From positions 1 to 36,530 of IMG/VR virus record IMGVR_UViG_3300029263_001577: a stretch of 36,530 bases of DNA, one strand, 5' to 3'. Shown piece after piece: positions 30,007 to 35,486 of this stretch; position 1 is the first letter of the stretch; every line of letters starts with the position of its first letter. The notes under the pieces were generated by a model that saw only the letters and a list, made by a program, of their open reading frames with translations, searched no databases and was not told where the DNA came from. Both the position numbers and the translations under genes were made by a program. The DNA comes from a virus.

Positions 30007-30127
30007 AAATAACCGCCTCATCGCATTAGAGGCAAAAACAGGGCTGCAGGCGCACATCACAAACAACGGAAAAAGCGCCCAACTTATTGCAAAACCCAAC
30101 AACACAACACCGCCAACAGCGGCATAG
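29972..30127 (+). CDS. small hypothetical protein
   Basis: 51 residues, ATG 29972 preceded by AGGGG at a suitable distance; it overlaps the previous gene by 35 bases and ends 8 bases before the next. The sequence (MSKILIHPTMFKNNRLIALE...) has no recognised family. Spacing and ribosome site support it. Confidence 0.45.
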   Translation: MSKILIHPTMFKNNRLIALEAKTGLQAHITNNGKSAQLIAKPNNTTPPTAA

Positions 30128-30135
30128 GAGCAAAC

Positions 30136-30378
30136 ATGCATCAAGACCCAGGGCCAATGCCAGCACCCAACCCACGGTTTAAACGCATAGGCCAATCATG
30201 GCGCTACAACGGCAAAAACATACACGGCCACATAGAGCTAACCCGCTACGGATTAGCCGGAAAACGCTGGATAGCAAACGCCCACGGCATAGGCTCACTC
30301 TCATTCGCAGAACGCGACATAGACGACGCCAAACAATGGCTAATCAGGATGGACGAACAACAGGAAACAAAACAATGA
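30136..30378 (+). CDS. hypothetical early protein
   Basis: 80 residues with TAGGAG upstream. Basic, with several Gly/Tyr/Trp residues (WRYNGKNIHGHIELTRYGLAGKRW, about 22-45) that suggest a small beta domain. No family is recognised. The stop overlaps the next start (ATGA). Confidence 0.5.
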   Translation: MHQDPGPMPAPNPRFKRIGQSWRYNGKNIHGHIELTRYGLAGKRWIANAHGIGSLSFAERDIDDAKQWLIRMDEQQETKQ

Positions 30379-30683
30379 AACACATCAAAAACGGCAAAAT
30401 AGACATGCAAGAAGCAGCCCAGCGCACAAACATAAAAGGCGGGCTCATTGGGCTATACAAACTACTAAAAACCCAACAGCTATTTAACAGCGACAACACA
30501 CCCAAGCGCCACTTAGTGCAGCAAGGCTTGTTCATATTAGAACCAAAGCGCGCCCGCATCGAGGGCCGTCCAGATCGCGAATACATTAAAACATGGGCAA
30601 CCCTAAACGGCCTCCTATGGCTACACGAAATAGTCGAAAAGCACGGCACCAAAAAAACCAACCCAAAAAACGAGGCAGCATAA
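30375..30683 (+). CDS. KilAC-like domain protein
   Basis: 102 residues from ATG 30375 (ATGA overlap). The layout IDMQEAAQRTNIKGGLIGLYKLLKTQQLF, then NTPKRHLVQQGLFILE and a C-terminal WATLNGLLWLHEIVEKH, fits the C-terminal (KilAC) domain of phage antirepressors, here standing alone. It may act as a DNA-binding regulator of the early operon. Confidence 0.55.
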   Translation: MKHIKNGKIDMQEAAQRTNIKGGLIGLYKLLKTQQLFNSDNTPKRHLVQQGLFILEPKRARIEGRPDREYIKTWATLNGLLWLHEIVEKHGTKKTNPKNEAA

Positions 30684-30685
30684 CC

Positions 30686-30850
30686 ATGAGCACTGCACCC
30701 GATATCCTCCTGTTTATCGCCGCCGCCCTAGTGATCATGCTTATTCTGCTTCTGGGGTGGGTTATCGCAATAGCAGCAACCGCCGCCTACGCATACGTAT
30801 CAAACAGACCCATTCGCCCAGCAATTCAGGCACTACTAGACGAATGGTAA
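30686..30850 (+). CDS. small membrane protein
   Basis: 54 residues from ATG 30686. Nearly the whole N-terminal half is hydrophobic (ILLFIAAALVIMLILLLGWV and AIAATAAYAYV), so one long or two short membrane segments. GAGG lies upstream. Function unknown. Confidence 0.55.
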   Translation: MSTAPDILLFIAAALVIMLILLLGWVIAIAATAAYAYVSNRPIRPAIQALLDEW

Positions 30851-30884
30851 GCAACAACAAAACAAAGCACAAAAGGCACTGAAA

Positions 30885-31454
30885 ATGACAGACATAATGA
30901 TCGACCTAGAAACACTAGGATCACAAAAACACTGCACCATCCTAAGCATTGGCGCATGCGCTTTCGACAGAGACAGCGGCAACATTACATCGACATTCAG
31001 CATCGACATAAGCCGCACCGCCAGCGAGTTTATTGGCTTCCGTGAAGACCCTGAAACCCTTAAATGGTGGAACGAACAAGGTCCCAAGGCAAAAGCACTA
31101 CTTCAGCGCTGCGACTCGCCAACAGACAGCGAACTACCCCACCACGCAGCCGAGCGCTTCGTCACCTGGTTCAATAATACGGCTGGCAAAAACATAAAAG
31201 GCGTCTGGGCAAACGAGCCCACATTCGACTGCGAAATCCTAAGTCATTTTCTGACATGGCTAAAAAAAGAAATCCCTTGGCATTTTCGCCACGAACGCAG
31301 CTGTCGAACAATCGTTGATCTAGGCCGCGAACTAGGCATCGACCCAAAAAAAGACATGCCATTTACCGGAACACCACACAACGCAAAAGACGACGCAATA
31401 CACCAAGCAAAATACGTTAGCGCGATCTTTCAGCACATAAAAAACAACCACTAA
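30885..31454 (+). CDS. DnaQ-like 3'-5' exonuclease
   Basis: 189 residues. DLETLG (Asp 7, Glu 9) forms exonuclease motif I; WANEPTFDCEIL (about 109-120) is motif II; HNAKDDAIHQA (about 164-174) is motif III of the DEDD family. The type matches phage and RecE-like exonucleases with a short domain. It probably acts in recombination or DNA processing in the plus early operon, the counterpart of the lambda exo side. Confidence 0.8.
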   Translation: MTDIMIDLETLGSQKHCTILSIGACAFDRDSGNITSTFSIDISRTASEFIGFREDPETLKWWNEQGPKAKALLQRCDSPTDSELPHHAAERFVTWFNNTAGKNIKGVWANEPTFDCEILSHFLTWLKKEIPWHFRHERSCRTIVDLGRELGIDPKKDMPFTGTPHNAKDDAIHQAKYVSAIFQHIKNNH

Positions 31455-31470
31455 AGCAAGGAGCAACACA

Positions 31471-31686
31471 ATGCTAATACTCACAAGACGTCCAGGCGAA
31501 TCAGTAATCATCACACTAGAAGACGGAACCGAAATAAACATCGTCACACTAGAAGTAAACGGCAACCAAGTACGCACCGGCTACATTGCACCGCTCAACG
31601 TAAAAGTAAATCGACAAGAGATTCACGACCGCATCAAAAAAGAAAAAGAGCAAGAACAAGAACAAGAGCAGGAGCGCGCAGCATGA
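31471..31686 (+). CDS. csrA: CsrA/RsmA-family RNA-binding regulator
   Basis: 71 residues. MLILTRRPGE retains Leu 4, Arg 6 and Arg 7 of CsrA; GNQVRTGYIAP and VKVNRQEI correspond to the second RNA-binding strand with the conserved Arg (Arg 44 in E. coli). A few extra residues (TLEDGTE) lie in the loop after GESVII, and a Gln/Glu repeat tail replaces the usual C-terminus. AAGGAG precedes the start. CsrA binds GGA motifs in mRNA leaders to control carbon flow, motility and biofilm. Action on host mRNAs by the phage copy is inferred. Confidence 0.85.
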   Translation: MLILTRRPGESVIITLEDGTEINIVTLEVNGNQVRTGYIAPLNVKVNRQEIHDRIKKEKEQEQEQEQERAA

Positions 31687-32090
31687 GCACCCAAAAAAAC
31701 CAAACCGCCGAGATCGCCGCGCTTAAACAACAACTAAGCACAGCCCAAAAACAACTGCAAAAAGCGCGCGAATCAAACGAAAAACTAGCCGATGCAATCA
31801 CAAGCACCGAGCTATCACTCGCACTAAGCCAACAAAGCGCCGACCAGCTCATTAATGAAAACCAAGCGCTTATAGATCATATCGCAAACACAGAGCACTG
31901 CTTTGGCGTAATCGCAGGCAAATACGAAGGCCCCGCCAGCGAGCAAAATATAAAAATGGCCCACAACGACCTAACAATAGATGCAGCTATTGCCGCCTAT
32001 GCAGAAGTAGAAAACTACCCATTTAGTTACATCACCTACAAAGAGATCTCATTTATTGCACTAAAAAGCATAGCGGAGCAAGCAGCATGA
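31683..32090 (+). CDS. coiled-coil early protein
   Basis: 135 residues, ATGA overlap with the csrA homologue. A long coiled coil (IAALKQQLSTAQKQLQKARESNEKL, about 11-35) precedes an alpha-rich domain ending FIALKSIAEQAA. No family is recognised. Linkage to csrA might mean a partner, but this is speculative. Confidence 0.55.
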   Translation: MSTQKNQTAEIAALKQQLSTAQKQLQKARESNEKLADAITSTELSLALSQQSADQLINENQALIDHIANTEHCFGVIAGKYEGPASEQNIKMAHNDLTIDAAIAAYAEVENYPFSYITYKEISFIALKSIAEQAA

Positions 32091-32521
32091 AAACACAGCA
32101 CCCAAAACAACCACCCACACACAAAATAGACTTTTTACTCTACCGCAAAACAGAGCGCGGTATATTTAGACTAAACAGCGCGGGCGAATGGGTGCGCTCA
32201 ACAATAGATCCAGACGACTTTCGCAGACAGGCAAAAAAACTAACAGAAAAAGAGATCTACCCAACACCACCGCCGCCCCCAGAAAAAACAAAAATATTTC
32301 ACAAGGCACGCACCAGAAACAGACTAAAAAGAATAGAACAAATCAAAAACGCAATACAAAAAGAGCTACAAAAAACAGGGAAAATACCCAACTACAACCA
32401 CACAAAAAAAATAACACAGTGCGGAAAACCGCTATACAAAAAAGCATTACTCATGCTCACACAAAACATAACCGCCGACGACGCAGTAATTATCTATGAA
32501 CAAAACAACAGAGCAGCATAA
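32087..32521 (+). CDS. hypothetical basic early protein
   Basis: 144 residues, ATGA overlap with the previous gene. A proline run (PTPPPPPE, about 63-70) separates an N-terminal beta part from a very basic helical part (RTRNRLKRIEQIKNAIQKELQKTG). Possible nucleic-acid binding; no family is recognised. Confidence 0.5.
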   Translation: MKTQHPKQPPTHKIDFLLYRKTERGIFRLNSAGEWVRSTIDPDDFRRQAKKLTEKEIYPTPPPPPEKTKIFHKARTRNRLKRIEQIKNAIQKELQKTGKIPNYNHTKKITQCGKPLYKKALLMLTQNITADDAVIIYEQNNRAA

Positions 32522-32681
32522 ACAACTAAACCCGCAACACTGGGATTGGCGCCAATGCTCAAAAGCAACAAACAAAAAACCAATCCCTAGCTGCAACTTC
32601 CCGCACTGCCAATGCCCGTTTGACATAACACCGGACATGAAGTGCATCAAAGGACGACCCACTAAAAAGCAAGGAGCATAA
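32496..32681 (+). CDS. small cysteine-containing protein
   Basis: 61 residues with four closely spaced Cys (CNFPHCQC and a later KC), a possible zinc site. It overlaps the previous gene by 26 bases and ends 1 base before the methyltransferase start. No family is recognised. Confidence 0.5.
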   Translation: MNKTTEQHKQLNPQHWDWRQCSKATNKKPIPSCNFPHCQCPFDITPDMKCIKGRPTKKQGA

Positions 32682-32682
32682 A

Positions 32683-33618
32683 ATGATTACAATAAACAGT
32701 TACTTTTGCGGCGCAGGACTAATGGATATAGGGCTACAAAATGCAGGACTCACAATCAACCAAGCATTTGAGCTGGACAAAGACGCCTGCAAAACGTACA
32801 GCGCAAACCTTGGCGATCACGTAACCCAATGCGACATATCTGAAAAGCTAGTGATAGAACAAGAATCATGCGACGGCATGATCTTTACATACCCCTGCAC
32901 AAAATACAGCACCATAGCCGACATACACAAAACCCGCACAGGCGACGAACTATTCCTGCACACACTTCGCCACCTAGCAATCGCACGCCCTGAGTTCTAT
33001 GCAGTAGAAAACGTACCAGGCATGAAAGCATTCCCCATCGTAATGGAAGCAATGACAAAAATGCCAGACTACTACGTGCAAGTATTCTGCCCCATAAAAT
33101 CAGAGCAATGGCTACCACAGCGCCGCAACAGACTAATCATTGTTGGCACCCGTCGATCATTCAATATAAGACCGCCCAAAAACACCCGCGCCATCAAGTT
33201 AGCCGATATTATTGAGACCGACCCACAAATAACACAACCAAAAGCCATAGCAGCAAGAATGAGCGGAAAGTACAGAGACCTACCAATCATATCCGACCCC
33301 AAAAAAGGAGACATCGCGCCCACCTGTATAGCCCACTACGCAAAAGACAAAAGCACACGGCTAGTAAAAGATGAACGATACCCTTTAGGCGTTAGACCCT
33401 ACTCAGTCAGAGAATACGCCCGACTCCAAGGATTGCCCGACTCTTTCAAGTTCCCAGTTTCCGACACAGCAGCTTATCGACAGATCGGCAACGGCGTATC
33501 CGTACCCGTAGGCGAATGGATTGGTGAAGAAATACAGCGATACATGAAACAAAAAAAAGACCGAGGCGCAGCGCGTCTTTATGCGGGCTTAAAAAGCCGG
33601 AATAACCCCACGGCTTAG
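32683..33618 (+). CDS. DNA (cytosine-5) methyltransferase
   Basis: 311 residues. C5 motifs in order: FCGAG (8-12, AdoMet binding), PC at 71-72 with the catalytic Cys, ENV at 109-111, QRRNR at 146-150 and GNGVSVPVGEW near the C-terminus. The variable target region is short. No restriction endonuclease is adjacent, so it is probably an orphan enzyme protecting phage DNA or altering host methylation. AAGGAG precedes the start. The last about six codons run into attC-like site A, so the C-terminal tail may have been replaced by cassette insertion. Confidence 0.88.
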   Translation: MITINSYFCGAGLMDIGLQNAGLTINQAFELDKDACKTYSANLGDHVTQCDISEKLVIEQESCDGMIFTYPCTKYSTIADIHKTRTGDELFLHTLRHLAIARPEFYAVENVPGMKAFPIVMEAMTKMPDYYVQVFCPIKSEQWLPQRRNRLIIVGTRRSFNIRPPKNTRAIKLADIIETDPQITQPKAIAARMSGKYRDLPIISDPKKGDIAPTCIAHYAKDKSTRLVKDERYPLGVRPYSVREYARLQGLPDSFKFPVSDTAAYRQIGNGVSVPVGEWIGEEIQRYMKQKKDRGAARLYAGLKSRNNPTA

Positions 33619-33664
33619 CCGATGGAGTGCAACGACAGTCGAGCCTAGAGCTGATTGTTATACG
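33600..33664 (+). repeat. attC-like site A
   Basis: Starts ATAAC (33602-33606), ends GTTATAC (33657-33663). Arms GGCTTAGCCGATG and CAGTCGAGCCTAGAGC pair with extra bases on one side, the asymmetric hairpin of attC. It overlaps the last codons of the methyltransferase gene. Nearly identical to site B. Confidence 0.8.
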
Positions 33665-33688
33665 GCAACTAACTACGGAGAAATATAC

Positions 33689-33919
33689 ATGTATTTAACA
33701 GTACAAGAGATTATAGATTTAGCTGAGTTTTCAGGATTGAAGGTTATTAGTGAGCTTAATGATGAAGAGCTAGAGACTGAGATAACCATAGGTGCTGACT
33801 GTAACGGTATTGAGATAGCAGACGATGAAGGTGTAGTTGAGAAGTACAGAGCGGCGGCTAGATGTGATGGTTGTGACTATGATGAACTTCAACCACTTGG
33901 AAAGCCTCTAGACGTATAA
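33689..33919 (+). CDS. cassette gene, unknown function
   Basis: 76 residues, acidic (EEIDL-type helices and DDEGVVEKY), with a CDGCDYDEL segment. GGAG precedes the start. The stop TAA forms part of site B. No family is recognised. Base composition on the coding strand (GT-rich) differs sharply from the upstream AC-rich phage genes. Confidence 0.65.
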   Translation: MYLTVQEIIDLAEFSGLKVISELNDEELETEITIGADCNGIEIADDEGVVEKYRAAARCDGCDYDELQPLGKPLDV

Positions 33920-33977
33920 CCCCACGGCTTAGCCGATGGAGTGCAACGACAGTCGAGCCTAAAGCCGATTGTTATGG
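33914..33977 (+). repeat. attC-like site B
   Basis: ATAAC (33916-33920) to GTTAT (33971-33975). GGCTT pairs with AAGCC, and TAGC.CGA.TG pairs with CAGTCGAGCCTA leaving unpaired bases on one side. It differs from site A at about two positions. Confidence 0.82.
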
Positions 33978-33999
33978 TGGTCTAAATTGGAAAGGAAAA

Positions 34000-34329
34000 A
34001 TGAAAAGAAGAGTCACTAAAAAGCTTAGCAAAAAGTTATTTAACTTAATCAAAACAAAGCAAACATTTAACAATGTTATTAAAAGCGTCTGGATTAATGA
34101 TGATGAGTGCGGCGATGAAATGCCTTACGGAACGCCATGTATTGGCGGTGAGTTTGATTCATATTCAGGCGATGCATCGGAAATTTTTACGGTTTACGAG
34201 TATTTGAGGTCGTATTGTGAATTCAGCTTCCCCGATAACGATTGGAATCCTGAGTCTGGGGATTGGCCGATACACAAAAGAAAGATCACAGGGCTTCGTG
34301 TGATTAAGTTAATCAAGGCGACACCATAA
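34000..34329 (+). CDS. cassette gene, unknown function
   Basis: 109 residues. Basic N-terminus (MKRRVTKKLSKKLFNLIKTK), then an acidic and aromatic middle (GGEFDSYSGDASEIFTVYEYL) and ITGLRVIKLIK at the end. AAAGGA precedes the start. The stop overlaps site C. No family is recognised. Confidence 0.65.
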   Translation: MKRRVTKKLSKKLFNLIKTKQTFNNVIKSVWINDDECGDEMPYGTPCIGGEFDSYSGDASEIFTVYEYLRSYCEFSFPDNDWNPESGDWPIHKRKITGLRVIKLIKATP

Positions 34330-34386
34330 CCCAGCGATAAAACGCGTGAGAGCAACGAGCAGTCGGATTGATTGCTTTGTTATAAA
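34324..34386 (+). repeat. attC-like site C
   Basis: ATAAC (34326-34330) to GTTAT (34379-34383), with GAGCAGTCGGATTGATTGC inside. Same family as minus-strand site F in the other array. Confidence 0.78.
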
Positions 34387-34400
34387 TCGGAGATGACGCA

Positions 34401-34583
34401 ATGAAACCGGAATTACAACAAGCTCCTTTATCTGAAGAGGCAGCAATATTAGTTCTCATAGACCTAGCTCAGGACTCAGTTGATCAGTGCTATGCATGGG
34501 GTAATGACGCTACTGCTGACGCTAATTCGGCACGGCTAGAAGAGGCTAAAGCATTAATACTGAGCAGAATAGGAGGTTTATAA
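34401..34583 (+). CDS. cassette gene, unknown function
   Basis: 60 residues, almost entirely helical (SEEAAILVLIDLAQDSVDQC and SARLEEAKALILSRIGG). The stop overlaps site D1. No family is recognised. Confidence 0.6.
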   Translation: MKPELQQAPLSEEAAILVLIDLAQDSVDQCYAWGNDATADANSARLEEAKALILSRIGGL

Positions 34584-34640
34584 CAGGTAGTTCAACGTCT
34601 GCGAGGTTACGAGCCGCACCGATGAACGCAGTGTTACTAA
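34578..34640 (+). repeat. attC-like site D1
   Basis: ATAAC (34580-34584) to GTTAC (34633-34637). GTTCA...TGAAC and TGCG...CGCA form the hairpin. The first about 35 bases are identical to minus-strand site E. Confidence 0.75.
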
Positions 34641-34683
34641 GCAAGCAGAATTGACTTGGTGACAGGCTGGCCGCAACTGGGCA
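34641..34683 (+). other. ORF-less remnant between sites D1 and D2
   Basis: About 45 bases between two recombination sites, too short for a gene. It may be the remnant of a deleted cassette or an empty cassette. Confidence 0.45.
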
Positions 34684-34742
34684 AAATAACCCTCCAATTT
34701 TGCGGCTCGCGTAGCGGACCCAAAAGAGCTGATTGTTATACG
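34684..34742 (+). repeat. attC-like site D2
   Basis: ATAAC (34686-34690) to GTTATAC (34735-34741). Its right end GAGCTGATTGTTATACG matches site A, while the inner arms (TTTTGCGGCTCGCG) differ. Confidence 0.72.
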
Positions 34743-34761
34743 AATATTTTAGGGATTAGAA

Positions 34762-34989
34762 ATGACTTACACAGCAAAAAACCATTGGCTAGACAGAGAT
34801 GAAACTGCCGACACAATGCTAGAAATAATGAAGGAGTGCCAGGTATTTAAAGTGCTTAAAAAAGGCTATGAATTTGAAGTTATTGAATGCTGTGATGGGT
34901 ATTTCGGTGTAACTTTAACTAAAGAGCAAATGCTTGCGCTTGCTGACGAAATTAAAGCTTTAGCTAATAGCGTACAACCCGAGAGCTAG
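34762..34989 (+). CDS. cassette gene, unknown function
   Basis: 75 residues: an N-terminal helix (ETADTMLEIMKECQVFKVLKKG), a beta part (YEFEVIECCDGYFGVTL) and a closing helix (KEQMLALADEIKALANS). No family is recognised. A truncated copy of the D2 arm (ATTTTGCGGCTCGCG, about 35001-35017) follows the stop, so the array ends in a broken attC. Confidence 0.6.
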   Translation: MTYTAKNHWLDRDETADTMLEIMKECQVFKVLKKGYEFEVIECCDGYFGVTLTKEQMLALADEIKALANSVQPES

Positions 34990-35035
34990 AGGAAAAGTTA
35001 GATTTTGCGGCTCGCGATTAACAAAGCAAGGACAT

Positions 35036-35060
35036 AAAAAAAGCACTTATCTAAGTACTT
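35036..35060 (-). terminator. terminator of the tRNA-Cys fragment
   Basis: On the minus strand AAGTACTT pairs with AAGTGCTT (one G-U pair) around AGAT, followed by seven T, 9 bases after the tRNA CCA end. It looks like the original terminator of the tRNA gene. Confidence 0.75.
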
Positions 35061-35068
35061 GATTTTAA

Positions 35069-35122
35069 TGGAGGCGCGGGTCGGAATCGAACCGGCGTAC
35101 ACGGAGTTGCAGACCGCTGCAA
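35069..35122 (-). pseudogene. tRNA-Cys(GCA) 3' half
   Basis: The minus strand reads GCGGTCTGCAAC (anticodon arm with GCA), then the T arm GCCGGTTCGATTCCGAC, the acceptor strand CCGCGCC, T and encoded CCA. A matching 5' acceptor strand GGCGCGG and a D arm are absent upstream, so it is not a complete tRNA gene. Such 3' halves are left by integrases that use tRNA genes. Confidence 0.8.
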
Positions 35123-35191
35123 CACAACAGGACAGCAAGAAGCCGTCCGTAAAACAGCAATATGATTTGGTTCAAATAAACAGGAACCACC

Positions 35192-35446
35192 ATGAACACA
35201 TTTTTTGGACTAATGGCCGAATTTGACACAGCAGAAATACCACTAGAAAAACTATGCGAAAAGTACTTTAACCTAGACATAAAAACAGCATCAACCCGCG
35301 CCGCCCGATCAAAACTACCCGTTGCCGCATACCGCGCAGGCACCCAAAAAAGCCAATGGCTCGTTAGCGCCCAAGCTCTGGCAAACTACCTAGACGCCTG
35401 CAAAAAAGAAGCAGAAGACGACTGGCAAAAACGCAACGCAGCCTAA
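35192..35446 (+). CDS. PrtN-family activator, excisionase-like position
   Basis: 84 residues. MNTFFGLMAEFDTAEIPLEKLCEKYFNLD (1-29) and a C-terminal LVSAQALANYLDACKK match the pyocin activator PrtN family, which is often found beside phage integrases. AGGAACC precedes the start. It is convergent with the integrase gene. It may act as regulator or directionality factor; which one is not known from sequence. Confidence 0.75.
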   Translation: MNTFFGLMAEFDTAEIPLEKLCEKYFNLDIKTASTRAARSKLPVAAYRAGTQKSQWLVSAQALANYLDACKKEAEDDWQKRNAA

Positions 35447-35454
35447 ACAGACCG

Positions 35455-35480
35455 CAAAAAAACAGGGGCCACACGGCCCC
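35455..35480 (-). terminator. terminator between PrtN-like and integrase genes
   Basis: Stem GGGGCC/GGCCCC with an ACAC loop and TGTTTTTTT on the minus strand, just after the integrase stop. Confidence 0.85.
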
Positions 35481-35486
35481 AGCAAA

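Noticed and set aside
34580-34742. D1-D2 as one long VCR-like attC site
   Set aside because: D1 alone forms a closed hairpin and matches complete site E; the outer arms of D1 and D2 do not pair with each other.
35069-35150. Complete functional tRNA-Cys gene
   Set aside because: The 5' acceptor strand and D arm are missing upstream of the anticodon arm, so only the 3' half is present.
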